This document shows, one piece after another, positions 46,631-54,946 of a stretch of DNA of 55,591 nt. The notes under the pieces are model-generated. The model searched no databases and was not told the DNA's origin. It saw only the letters and a program-made list of their open reading frames with translations. Position 1 is the stretch's first letter. Every line of letters starts with the position of its first letter. The stretch spans positions 1-55,591 of the forward strand of contig NZ_STGK01000022.1 in the NCBI RefSeq assembly GCF_004919105.1, in the 5' to 3' direction. This DNA comes from Nocardioides sp. GY 10113 (GTDB taxonomy: Bacteria > Actinomycetota > Actinomycetes > Propionibacteriales > Nocardioidaceae). The position numbers and the translations under genes are program-made.

Positions 46631-47100
46631 CGACCGCTCCCTCCGACATCCGGATTCGACGGCCCGAGCAGCACGCTCAGTTGATGGCGGAGCTCCAGAA
46701 GGAGGCCCTGTTTCCCACGTTCCGCGACATCCTCCTGTTCGCGGCGGCGGTTGGCTATCACCACGACCGTCGCGCGCCGTTCTCCGAGTCGACTGGCGAC
46801 CCGATCCGGTACGAGACCCTCACCGCACCGGCATTCAGTGACACGCTCATCAACATGATCGCCGCAAACGTGGCCACCGACGATCCCGAGATCATGGATG
46901 CCCCACGGCTAGAGGAACGAGTAAGGATCTTCGAGGAGTTCGCCAATGGCGGTCTCGAATTCATCCAGGAGCAGGTCAACGTGAGGCACCAGCCTGTCGA
47001 TCTGGTTGTTCTCGATCTCGTAACTGAGACGCTTGCAGACGATGCTGGTGCCAAGCCGGCGACAGTAGAGGAGTTGCTCGGCGGCGTGACTTGGGCCTGA
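46627..47100 (+). CDS. Dnd system-associated protein 4-like
   Basis: A 157-residue soluble protein, MTTAPSDIRIRRPEQHAQLM, with the conserved-looking FPTFRDILLFAAAVGYHHDRRAPF stretch (about 32-55, split by charged residues). This matches my recollection of the Dnd-associated protein 4 family (TIGR04062), whose function is unknown. The GTG start overlaps the SMC ATPase stop by 4 bp, and it is the last gene of the plus-strand operon. Its stop lies 9 bp from the stop of the convergent methyltransferase-like gene. No enzymatic motif is visible. Confidence 0.7.
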   Translation: MTTAPSDIRIRRPEQHAQLMAELQKEALFPTFRDILLFAAAVGYHHDRRAPFSESTGDPIRYETLTAPAFSDTLINMIAANVATDDPEIMDAPRLEERVRIFEEFANGGLEFIQEQVNVRHQPVDLVVLDLVTETLADDAGAKPATVEELLGGVTWA

Positions 47101-47109
47101 CCTAGCCGG

Positions 47110-48561
47110 TCAGCCGGAGCGGACCAGCCTGTGCCCGCGCAGGGACACCCCCGCTTTCGCAAGGGTTGCCTGCCAACCCTTCGCGGTGCCGATGAGTTCG
47201 GGATGCTCGTACAGTCCTGCCCTCATCTCGGCGCGTGTGAGCCGGGAGTAGAGCGGCCGCCTGGGATCATCCTCGCCGAGGAACTCCTCCTTGCGGTGCA
47301 GCAGCGGCGGGTTCTCCGAGCGGCTGTAGTCGCGCCATTCGACCGACAGCTTTCGAAGGTTGACGGTGATGGCAGAGCGCAGCGTGGGGTGCGGGTCCCG
47401 GTCGAATCTCGGGTACGTCAGGTACGACACCTGCGGCTCCGTCACCGAAAGCTTGACCATGTTGGCACTGGGGATCGTGCCCGCAAGTACGCGAGCGCAG
47501 CCCTCGTAGACCTGCAGCACGGGCGGGATCTCGGCCATCGCGGAGCGATGGACATACAGCGCGCTCGGCGTCTGCTTTCCGATCTGGGAGCCCCGTGCGT
47601 TGACATAGATCATGGCCTGGTCACCGCAGGCAAGCAGCAGGCGGTCCGCCTGGAGACACGCCTCTTGGTAGGTGCCGAATAGCGCCCGGATGTCAGCTGC
47701 GAGCGATGAGTCGAGCTGGGAGAACCTGGGGCGCCTGCCAAAGCGAGACAGTGCCACATAGATGAGGAGCTCGGCCCGGCGTTGGACCGTGACCCGATCC
47801 CAAAAGTCGTCGTCGGTGACTTGTCGGATCAGGCGCTGCGCCTTGCCGAGGCTCCCGAGAGCCTCCTGAACGGCCCCGAACTCGCCGGGCGGCAACTCCC
47901 CCACCCTTGGTGGACGGGCGTGCGCCTGCATGAATGCGAGCAGCGGGGCGAGGGTCTGCTGGTTAGCCTCGTACTGCGCCTGCGGGTCGATGGTCATGCG
48001 CGGCCGGTACGTATAGACGCGGGAGGCCACGAAGCGCTGGGCTGCCGCCTCATCGCGGAAGACGTAGAAGATGCCAGGAGCTGCGGCAAAGGGCTTCACA
48101 TCGAGCGACGACTCAATCCATTCGGCCAACTCGTTCTGGTCGTAGAACTTCTGGAACGTGCCAGTCCGCGTGAGGAGCCCATCGCCCATCGGGCGTCCGA
48201 CGAGATCGCGGCCATCCCACGTCATGCGCGCCGAGATGACCAGCAGCTGCTCAGTTAGTTCCCAGGCGGAACGCAGTACCTCGCGCCGCTCCCTCGGATG
48301 CTCGATGACGTTGACGACGAAGCCGAGATTCACCACCGCAGCAGAGCGCCGCTCGGCGTTGGGTCGATGCGTGGGGTCCCACCCCTCAGCCGGGTAGCCG
48401 AGCGCTCGGAGATGCCGAAGATCGTCACCCTTGCCGCAGCCGTAATCGAAGACCGTCGCGCCTTCGGGAAGTAGACCGTCTGCCATCGCGGTCGCCATGG
48501 GACGAGACAGCGCCACCCGCGTGAGCGCTGTCTTGTGCCGGGCAACCGCCCCCACGGTCAT
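47110..48561 (-). CDS. Dnd-associated putative methyltransferase
   Basis: A 483-residue protein with a class I SAM-binding motif FDYGCGKGDD (38-47) and a following acidic loop near WDP (61-63). The C-terminal half is not recognisable as another enzyme. It matches the family annotated 'DNA phosphorothioation-associated putative methyltransferase' (TIGR04096 as I recall). Its start overlaps the dndE stop by 4 bp, so it is the fifth gene of the modification operon. No NPPY- or PCQ-type catalytic motif of DNA methyltransferases is evident. Substrate could be DNA, RNA or a small molecule. Confidence 0.82.
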   Translation of the reverse strand: MTVGAVARHKTALTRVALSRPMATAMADGLLPEGATVFDYGCGKGDDLRHLRALGYPAEGWDPTHRPNAERRSAAVVNLGFVVNVIEHPRERREVLRSAWELTEQLLVISARMTWDGRDLVGRPMGDGLLTRTGTFQKFYDQNELAEWIESSLDVKPFAAAPGIFYVFRDEAAAQRFVASRVYTYRPRMTIDPQAQYEANQQTLAPLLAFMQAHARPPRVGELPPGEFGAVQEALGSLGKAQRLIRQVTDDDFWDRVTVQRRAELLIYVALSRFGRRPRFSQLDSSLAADIRALFGTYQEACLQADRLLLACGDQAMIYVNARGSQIGKQTPSALYVHRSAMAEIPPVLQVYEGCARVLAGTIPSANMVKLSVTEPQVSYLTYPRFDRDPHPTLRSAITVNLRKLSVEWRDYSRSENPPLLHRKEEFLGEDDPRRPLYSRLTRAEMRAGLYEHPELIGTAKGWQATLAKAGVSLRGHRLVRSG

Positions 48562-48953
48562 GCCGCCGGCGAACCTGCTTCGAGGCCGAGCGAGGCAAAG
48601 CCGGCCACATCAGTGACACGGGTGTCGCCCACCAAGTAGCCAATGCCGCGGTGGAGATGCAGCCGGAACTGGTTGGCTAGTGTCTCCTCGTCGAGCGGCA
48701 GACCGTCGTCGTGACAACGCATCTGCAGCAGCGCCCAAAGCACGTCGCCCAGCTCCCCGCTGAAGGTGCGCCAGCTCATCTCGACGTTGCTGTCCAAAGT
48801 CAGCTTGATCGTCGGCGGCTTCGCGGGCTCGGCAAGCGAACGGCACAGTGCCCATCGGCACAGCACGTTCCAGTGCTGGATGCCGGTACGCCGCTTCAGG
48901 GTGATCAGCTGGTCGCGGGCCTGTTGGCTGACTCGAATGTGATCAAGCGGCAT
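48558..48953 (-). CDS. dndE: DNA phosphorothioation protein DndE
   Basis: A 131-residue protein. The conserved DndE core IRVSQQARDQLITLKRRTGIQHWNVLCRWAL (about 6-36) is clear, and the fold is all-helical. Known DndE proteins bind nicked DNA and are essential for PT modification with DndC and DndD. The ATG at 48953 is preferred because GGGAG lies 5 bases upstream, leaving a 2-bp gap after dndD. A GTG at 48959 would instead give a GTGA overlap with the dndD stop. The protein is longer than E. coli DndE, with an extended C-terminus (FASLGLEAGSPAA). Confidence 0.93.
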   Translation of the reverse strand: MPLDHIRVSQQARDQLITLKRRTGIQHWNVLCRWALCRSLAEPAKPPTIKLTLDSNVEMSWRTFSGELGDVLWALLQMRCHDDGLPLDEETLANQFRLHLHRGIGYLVGDTRVTDVAGFASLGLEAGSPAA

Positions 48954-48955
48954 GG

Positions 48956-50929
48956 TCACTCCCACCAGTAGCCGTCGTTGACGAAGGTTGCGTTGCTCTC
49001 GGGGTCGAACTCCAGGTGGTAGCTGCGTCCGACGTGCGGGGCAAGGCGCGCAAAGGCTTCCTCGTCGACCTCGGTGTCGGTAGAGAGCAACACGACCTGG
49101 TGGCTGGCCTGTGGGAAGTAGCGCTCCAGAAGGTGACCACGGTGCGAGCCGTCGAGACGTCCAAGGGGCGTGTCGATGACCACCGGCAACGGCTGCCCGG
49201 CAGCGCGCGCCAGGCCCCACAGGAGTGCGACTGCAAGCAGCTGCCGCTCACCGGCCGAGAGGTTCTTGGCCGGCAAGGTGTGCCCGTCGACACCCGTGAG
49301 GGTGACCGTGTGGGTCTCGGGATCGATGTGCACGTCCGTGACGAGGCGCTGCTTGCGAAGCAACTGTCCGAGCGCCTCGAGGACCAGCTGGGAAATCCGT
49401 ACCAGGTGACGCTTCGTGGCTTCGACCCGAAGGCCGTCGAGCGTGGCTCGAACCCGGTCGACGTGCTCGATCAGGCGCCGGTCATCGTCGGCCGCGAGGT
49501 TAGCGTGCGCTGCCTTGTCGAGCGCCGCCTCGTAGGCGGCAGTTGCCTTCGCTCGATCCGCCCCCGTCATGGCGAGACGCTCGGTCGCGACGTGGTGGGC
49601 CGCCTCGGCACGCATCAAGGTCTCGCGTGCCTCCTCGCGCCGCATGTGGAGCGGAGCCAGCGCCTCGGCATCCGGGATTGCTGCCAGCGTTCGCTCGACT
49701 TGGTCGAGTTCAGCCTTGAACTGCGCTCTGCGCCGCAGGGCCGATTCGAGCCGCTTGCGTGACTCGGGAAGCGTCGTAGCTAGCAGGCCTTCCAGCGCCA
49801 GATGATCGGGGAAGTCGATTAGCTCTTGGGTGTCCGCCGAGCTGCGCCGCTGCTCGCGGTCGCCCTTTAGGAACTTCTCGACGGCCGCGATGGTGGAGGC
49901 CTTGACCTTTGCGTCGGCGAGCTTCTCAAGGAGCGTGTCGTCACGCGCGGAGAAGGCTTCAACGAGCAGCGCGTCGCGCTTGGCGTCTGCCTGCTTTCGC
50001 ACCTGCGTGGCGGCCTGGGTAAGCAGGGACGGGACCAGCAGAAGTGGCGTCACGTCGGCGAGCTCGTGGCGAATCTCGTCCTCGCAGCGCGCGAGGCCCG
50101 AGCGGACCATGGTGGCGGCTGCTTCTGCAGATTCACGCTGTTCAAGCAGTTCCCCACCCGATGCACGATAGGCCTCGGTCGCCTCGAAGAAGAGCTTTTG
50201 CACGCGCTCCAGCTCCGTCTCCCGGGCCGCTACCTCTCCGGCCGCGGCCTCTTCGGCTTGACGATGTGCCGTGACGAGCTGCTTCTTCTCTTCGACGCTC
50301 TGACGCAGGTGGTCTGGAACCTGCGCGCCGCGGTGGCGGCGCTTGAGAACAGACAGGTCGGTGCTCAATCGCTCAACGAGGTCGAGCCCGAGTAACGCGT
50401 CGAGCGCTGAGCCGAGCACCTGACGAGAGCGGTCGAGGTCGGCGAGCGCCTCGATCTGCTCCCCGTCGAAGAAGAACAGGCCGGCGATACCGCGCGGCAG
50501 GAACGTCTCGACATGCTCGTTCCACGTGCTGGTGAGGGACTGGTTGTGTTTGCCGTCGACGGAGACGAGCAGGATCTCCCGGATCGAGGCGCCTGTGCTC
50601 TTCCAGCTGCGCCGAATCCAGTAGCGATGCTCGCGCCCCTCCTGATGGGCGGTGAAGGTCAGCTCGATGGCTGCGCCTTCGCTCTCAGGCACACCGCGGT
50701 GGATGAGGCCGCGAAGGTAGTTCTCGTAGCTGCCGGTTCGGCGGCCGGTGTTCTGCGAGAGCGAGCCATAGAGCGCCAGCTGAATGGACTCCAAGATCGT
50801 CGTCTTGCCGGCGCCATTCAGACCGCCGACGAGGACGATCGGCTTGGTTCGCGAGGGCGGCGTCAGGTCGATGACGTGCCGGTCTGCGAAGGTGCCGACA
50901 TTGTGAAGAACCAGCTCGTTCAGAATCAC
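48956..50929 (-). CDS. dndD: DNA phosphorothioation ATPase DndD
   Basis: A 657-residue SMC-like ATPase of the modification complex. Walker A is GLNGAGKT (36-43). The DndD-typical LFFFDGEQIEALADLD lies at about 150-165. A long coiled coil spans about 190-500. The ABC signature is LSAGERQLLAV, and Walker B is LPVVIDTPLGRLD. DndD is thought to provide nicking or energy for sulfur insertion. The GTG start overlaps the dndC stop by 4 bp. A diverged relative is encoded in the plus-strand operon. Confidence 0.94.
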   Translation of the reverse strand: MILNELVLHNVGTFADRHVIDLTPPSRTKPIVLVGGLNGAGKTTILESIQLALYGSLSQNTGRRTGSYENYLRGLIHRGVPESEGAAIELTFTAHQEGREHRYWIRRSWKSTGASIREILLVSVDGKHNQSLTSTWNEHVETFLPRGIAGLFFFDGEQIEALADLDRSRQVLGSALDALLGLDLVERLSTDLSVLKRRHRGAQVPDHLRQSVEEKKQLVTAHRQAEEAAAGEVAARETELERVQKLFFEATEAYRASGGELLEQRESAEAAATMVRSGLARCEDEIRHELADVTPLLLVPSLLTQAATQVRKQADAKRDALLVEAFSARDDTLLEKLADAKVKASTIAAVEKFLKGDREQRRSSADTQELIDFPDHLALEGLLATTLPESRKRLESALRRRAQFKAELDQVERTLAAIPDAEALAPLHMRREEARETLMRAEAAHHVATERLAMTGADRAKATAAYEAALDKAAHANLAADDDRRLIEHVDRVRATLDGLRVEATKRHLVRISQLVLEALGQLLRKQRLVTDVHIDPETHTVTLTGVDGHTLPAKNLSAGERQLLAVALLWGLARAAGQPLPVVIDTPLGRLDGSHRGHLLERYFPQASHQVVLLSTDTEVDEEAFARLAPHVGRSYHLEFDPESNATFVNDGYWWE

Positions 50930-52458
50930 GAGGTGGGCTCCTTCGCGCGAACGTAGCCATCAGCCAGATCAAGCGGATCAGGCTCTGCCTCTGCGGACTC
51001 TTCGGGGACCCGGTCGAGTGCCGACTTGCGCTTACGGGCGCGCTCGGTGGCGTCCTCGATGTCGTCGTAGAAGCCGCGTCGCAGCGCCTTCTCCAGGGAC
51101 TCGAACAGGCCGGCGCGGCGCACCTGAGCACGCTGGCGCTGCTCGATGTCGAGCAGTTCCCGCACGAGCTCGAAGTGGAGTCGGTCCTCGCCAACGACCG
51201 CCTGCAGCGAGTCGATCATGTCGCTGCCGAGCGGGAGGTGCTCGTCGAGCGGTCCACCCGGATACGGCTCGCCCATCGCCTGCTCAAAGATGCCGGGCAG
51301 CCGGTCCTCAAACTCGTGCTTGTCCACGACCCAGATGCGGCGAATTTCCTCCAACTCGGCCAGCGTCACCAGGTCGAGCGAGCGGACGTACTTCGGCCCG
51401 TTCTCCCGGATCCAGGCCTGCGCCTCCAGGAGACGCTTGAGCCAGTCCTCACGGGCCGACTGCTTGTAGGGGCCGTGGATCGGCTGATCGTGGAAGAGCT
51501 GCACCGTTCCGTTCATGCGTCGGAAGTCGCGCAAGTGCTTGTCGTCAGCGACGTCGAGGGCGTTGCGCAGGTCGAGGAGCGGGAGCATCCACTCCTTCTC
51601 CTCGTCGTTCTGGATCATTGCGGCCATCGACTTGTCCTGTTCGACCAGAGTGCAGGTCCAACAGCCGAAGCGGCTGTCGCCACAGCTCGGCGTACTCGAG
51701 TCGACTACGAGCGGGCACTCCCCATCGGCTGAGGCCCCCTGGTACATCGTGAGCAACTCCTTGTTGGAGTAGCCCCAGGGGTTGCTCGATTGCATCAGGA
51801 AGGTCCAGACGTCGTCGTTCGACCAGTTCTCCACCGGCGAGTAGACGAGAGCGTTGGGAAGAGAATCATTCGGGCTCAGCAAGTCACGGACGCGCCGTGA
51901 CTCGAGAGCCGCCATGCGGGCGTGGCGACCCGAGCTCTCCGCCTTGCGGGTGCCGAGCACCAAGATGGCCTCACCGTGCGAGCGGACCATCTCGCGGATG
52001 AACGAGTTGGACGGCTTGATCTTGAGCCGCTCAGTGCACCAGCGGAACTTGGGCCTCGGCGCGGGGTAACCCCGTCCGATGAGGTTCACCCAGAAGGTGT
52101 CCGTGACGGCGGGGGTAAGCCGGTGAGGGGTCAGCGGCAAACCCTGCTCCTCAGCAGCCTCAGCCATGACGTCAAGCGAGTGCGTCACCCAAGCAGCAAC
52201 GACCGGGTTCTCAACCAACGTGTCTGTGCTGATCACGTGTACTTGCTTGGTGCGCTGCTCGGGCGCGAGTCCGGCAAGAGCGAGCCACACGATCTGGAGC
52301 GTGGCCGTCGAGTCCTTGCCACCCGAGTAGCCGACTACCCACGGCACAGCGTCCGCGAGGTAGAGCTGCTGGGTCTGCGAGACGAGGGAGTCGACGGTGC
52401 CAGCGAACCCCAGATCGTCGAAGGCGGAACGCGGCCGAATGGGCAGGGTCGTCTTCAT
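50926..52458 (-). CDS. dndC: DNA phosphorothioation protein DndC (PAPS reductase-like)
   Basis: A 510-residue iron-sulfur ATP pyrophosphatase of the PP-loop superfamily. The PP-loop SGGKDST is at 45-51. Cysteines for a 4Fe-4S cluster lie in the middle (CPLVVDS, then SCGDSRFGCWTC). DndC activates the DNA phosphate with ATP and receives sulfur from DndA. A C-terminal basic/acidic extension (about 440-510) follows the catalytic domain. It overlaps dndB and dndD by 4 bp each, so the modification genes are one coupled unit. Confidence 0.96.
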   Translation of the reverse strand: MKTTLPIRPRSAFDDLGFAGTVDSLVSQTQQLYLADAVPWVVGYSGGKDSTATLQIVWLALAGLAPEQRTKQVHVISTDTLVENPVVAAWVTHSLDVMAEAAEEQGLPLTPHRLTPAVTDTFWVNLIGRGYPAPRPKFRWCTERLKIKPSNSFIREMVRSHGEAILVLGTRKAESSGRHARMAALESRRVRDLLSPNDSLPNALVYSPVENWSNDDVWTFLMQSSNPWGYSNKELLTMYQGASADGECPLVVDSSTPSCGDSRFGCWTCTLVEQDKSMAAMIQNDEEKEWMLPLLDLRNALDVADDKHLRDFRRMNGTVQLFHDQPIHGPYKQSAREDWLKRLLEAQAWIRENGPKYVRSLDLVTLAELEEIRRIWVVDKHEFEDRLPGIFEQAMGEPYPGGPLDEHLPLGSDMIDSLQAVVGEDRLHFELVRELLDIEQRQRAQVRRAGLFESLEKALRRGFYDDIEDATERARKRKSALDRVPEESAEAEPDPLDLADGYVRAKEPTS

Positions 52459-53594
52459 TTCTTCTCTCCTCGAGCTAGAGCGTCCTCGGCACGTTGTTCA
52501 TCTGGTGGGAGAGGTAGACCGATAGCGCCCCTGATGTACGCCGTCGTCAGCTCGACGTTGCGCCGGCTGTTCGTCACATTGCCGCCCGACGTCGCCCGCC
52601 CCTCCCAGATCGAGGCGTTCGAGCGGTGCCAGTCGATCGTCCGCAGCTTCTTGAGCGTGCGGATCCACACCTTCGGGTCGTCGCTCTTCCGGAGGAGCGC
52701 GTTCCCCACCCTGCCCAGGGCGTTCAACACGATGCTGTGCGTGTGAATGAAGTCTTGCCGCAGACCGCCGGCGGTGATCTCACCACGCGACGCTTGCACC
52801 CACTGCGGGAACTGGTCGGCGACTGCCTGCCAATAGAGGGTGGCAAGCTCAACCCTGCGGTCGAAGTCGTCCTCGCTGATGCCGTCAAGCAACGAAGCGT
52901 GCGCTGAGTGAACTGCCGACAGCGTGAAGAGCTTGCGAGATCGCAGAGAAAGGCTGCTGTGCTCCATCTCGGTTGCGTCCCGCAAGAACGGGTCCCCCGT
53001 CACGACTTGTCGAGTCAACTCGGCCATGGGATCGCGGTGGTCATACAGGACACCGATCGAGGGCGCCGGTCGGATGGCGTAGCGGTTGAGGTCCGCGAAC
53101 ATCTGCTGGCAGCGGTCCAGACCGACATCGATGAACATGACGATCGCGATCGTCTCGTCAGCAAGCGCAGGGTTCTCCGCGAGCGCCTGCTGAATCGCCG
53201 CTCGACGGTGCTGCCCGTCGTTGATCACGAATGTCGCCGACATCGGAATGCTGAGCATGCCCACCCGCTCCGCGGCCCCGCTTCCCCCGGCCAACGACTC
53301 GAAGCGGACCTCGGCATTCACGCTCGCCGTCAGCGCGGAGAAGATGTAGCTGTCGGGATTGTCGACAACGTAACGAGCCATCTCCGGCACGCGGCTCTTG
53401 TTCAGCGAACGCTGAGCGCGCATCTCAGGCGGCAGCTCTTCCTCGTTGAACAGGAAGAGCCTCGGGATGATTCGCAGCGGGCACATCGTGACGTAGTACT
53501 CGCGTCCCGCCTGCACACCCTTGATGGCCGGGAACAGGTACTCGAACTCCCCTGCCGCCCGGGAGGGGCCCGTGGTCACCTGTGTCTCCGTCAT
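52455..53594 (-). CDS. dndB: DndB, DGQHR-domain regulator
   Basis: A 379-residue protein with the DGQHR motif at 126-130 (FVINDGQHRRAAIQ). DndB represses the dnd operon and affects modification specificity in studied systems. The ATG at 53594 is chosen: it gives the family-like start before FPAIKGVQ and is preceded by GCGAGGG, whereas the frame upstream runs into dndA. Three TCCAAACA repeats and a sigma-70-like promoter (minus strand TTGCGT, 18 bp, TATATG) lie just upstream, fitting autorepression. It overlaps dndC by 4 bp. Confidence 0.92.
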   Translation of the reverse strand: MTETQVTTGPSRAAGEFEYLFPAIKGVQAGREYYVTMCPLRIIPRLFLFNEEELPPEMRAQRSLNKSRVPEMARYVVDNPDSYIFSALTASVNAEVRFESLAGGSGAAERVGMLSIPMSATFVINDGQHRRAAIQQALAENPALADETIAIVMFIDVGLDRCQQMFADLNRYAIRPAPSIGVLYDHRDPMAELTRQVVTGDPFLRDATEMEHSSLSLRSRKLFTLSAVHSAHASLLDGISEDDFDRRVELATLYWQAVADQFPQWVQASRGEITAGGLRQDFIHTHSIVLNALGRVGNALLRKSDDPKVWIRTLKKLRTIDWHRSNASIWEGRATSGGNVTNSRRNVELTTAYIRGAIGLPLPPDEQRAEDALARGEKK

Positions 53595-53653
53595 ACCCTC
53601 GCTTGCCTCACCTCGCCTGGAACGCGGTCTGGAACCGACTCCAAACACCGCCC

Positions 53654-53683
53654 CATATAGATCCAAACATCGTCCGTACGCAA
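53654..53683 (-). promoter_or_regulatory. Predicted dndBCDE promoter
   Basis: The minus strand reads TTGCGT (53683-53678), an 18-bp spacer and TATATG (53659-53654). Transcription would start near 53647, leaving about 50 nt of leader before the dndB ATG. Confidence 0.55.
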
Positions 53684-53686
53684 GGC

Positions 53687-53692
53687 TACACT
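53687..53692 (+). promoter_or_regulatory. -10 box for leaderless dndA
   Basis: TACACT fits TANNNT and ends exactly 7 bases before the dndA ATG at 53700. There is no ribosome-binding site, so dndA is probably leaderless, with its start inside the third TCCAAACA repeat. Confidence 0.55.
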
Positions 53693-53699
53693 TCCAAAC

Positions 53700-54887
53700 A
53701 TGACCGTAGCGAGCACGTCCGACACGTTCGCGAGTTCCTCCACCGGCGCCCGTCCGGCGTACCTGGACTTCAATGCGACGGCGCCCGTCGACCCGCGCGT
53801 TGCGAACGAGGTCATGCGCTACATGCTGCAGGAGTTCGGGAACGCGGGCAGCCGCACTCATACCTATGGCCAAGTCGCCAAGGAGCGGGTCAACCGAGCT
53901 CGGCAGGAAGTCGCCGCTCTGGTCGCCGCCAAGCCGGACGAGGTGATCTTCACTAGCGGCGCTACCGAGAGTGACAACCTGGCGATCCTCGGTTTGGCAC
54001 GTCACGGCGAGGCCAGCGGTCGCCGGCACATTATCTCGACCCAGATCGAACACAAGGCTGTGCTTGAACCTCTTGAGGTGCTTGGCGGACGCGGCTTCGA
54101 CATAACCCTTCTCCCCCCAGATGAGGGCGGCAGGGTCCCGGCCGAGTCTGTGCGGGCAGCGCTGCGTCCAGACACCTTGCTGGTCTCGGTGATGGCCATC
54201 AACAACGAGACTGGCGTCATCCAGCCAATCGAGGAGATCGCCAGCGTGCTGACAGAGCATGACGCGTTCCTCCATGTGGACGGTGCACAAGCCTTCGGCA
54301 AGCTGGTCCAACCCCTGCAGCACCCGCGAATTGATCTACTGGCCATCTCCGGCCACAAGCTCGGCGCACCGAAGGGCATCGGGGCACTCGTTGCCCGGCG
54401 GCGTGGCTACAAGCGACCGCCGCTGACTCCATTGATGTACGGCGGCGGTCAGGAGCGCGGCCTGAGGCCGGGCACGTTGCCCGTGCCGCTCATCGCTGGG
54501 CTGGGAACGGCATCAGCGCTAGCCCTCGACGAGGCCGACGAACGGACGGCAGCCGCAGTGGCCATCAAGGCGAAGCTCATCGAGGCGCTCCGCCCCCTGG
54601 GCGCGGTGCTCAACGGGGACCCGGACCGGACAGTCGCCACCACGCTCAACGTGTCAATCCCCGGTGTTGACTCCGAAGCGGCGATCGTGGCCCTCAAGGA
54701 TGTAGTGGCGGTCTCGAATGGCTCGGCGTGTACCTCGCAGAGCTACGAACCCAGCCATGTGCTGACAGCAGCTGGATTGCCGCGCGAACTTGTCGAGGGC
54801 GCACTCCGGTTCTCATGGGGGCCGGACACGACGGACGTCCCAACGGATCTGATCGCGGAGCGCCTGCTTCAGCTCGTGCGACGTTGA
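53700..54887 (+). CDS. dndA: Cysteine desulfurase DndA
   Basis: A 395-residue PLP enzyme of the NifS/IscS class that supplies sulfur for phosphorothioation. The PLP lysine is K220 (AISGHKLGAP), the substrate-site His is near 118 (IEHKAVLEP), and the catalytic cysteine is C344 (SNGSACTSQSYEPSHVL). It is divergent from dndB, the same layout as the dnd locus of Streptomyces lividans. A generic IscS role is possible, but the location argues for DndA. Confidence 0.93.
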   Translation: MTVASTSDTFASSSTGARPAYLDFNATAPVDPRVANEVMRYMLQEFGNAGSRTHTYGQVAKERVNRARQEVAALVAAKPDEVIFTSGATESDNLAILGLARHGEASGRRHIISTQIEHKAVLEPLEVLGGRGFDITLLPPDEGGRVPAESVRAALRPDTLLVSVMAINNETGVIQPIEEIASVLTEHDAFLHVDGAQAFGKLVQPLQHPRIDLLAISGHKLGAPKGIGALVARRRGYKRPPLTPLMYGGGQERGLRPGTLPVPLIAGLGTASALALDEADERTAAAVAIKAKLIEALRPLGAVLNGDPDRTVATTLNVSIPGVDSEAAIVALKDVVAVSNGSACTSQSYEPSHVLTAAGLPRELVEGALRFSWGPDTTDVPTDLIAERLLQLVRR

Positions 54888-54946
54888 ACACAGATAGTGG
54901 ACCTAGTTGCCGTACTGTCACGGTTCGTGGGTGAAGGAGAGGAACG

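Larger units (their letters stand above)
53640..53700. promoter_or_regulatory. Candidate dnd operator: three TCCAAACA repeats
   Basis: TCCAAACA occurs at 53640-53647, 53662-53669 and 53693-53700. Start-to-start distances of 22 and 31 bp are close to two and three helical turns. On the dndB strand the copies lie at the predicted start site, in the -35/-10 spacer and upstream of -35. On the dndA strand the last copy covers the start codon. The likely reader is DndB. Confidence 0.6.

Noticed and set aside
53595..53699. The Salmonella-type DndB palindrome TACG-N10-CGTA
   Set aside because: Looked for and not found. A lone CGTACG is present at 53675-53680, but no second half-site lies at the needed distance.
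53640..53700. TCCAAACA repeats as a mini-CRISPR
   Set aside because: Units are only 8 bp, spacers are 14 and 23 bp, and there are no cas genes in the window.
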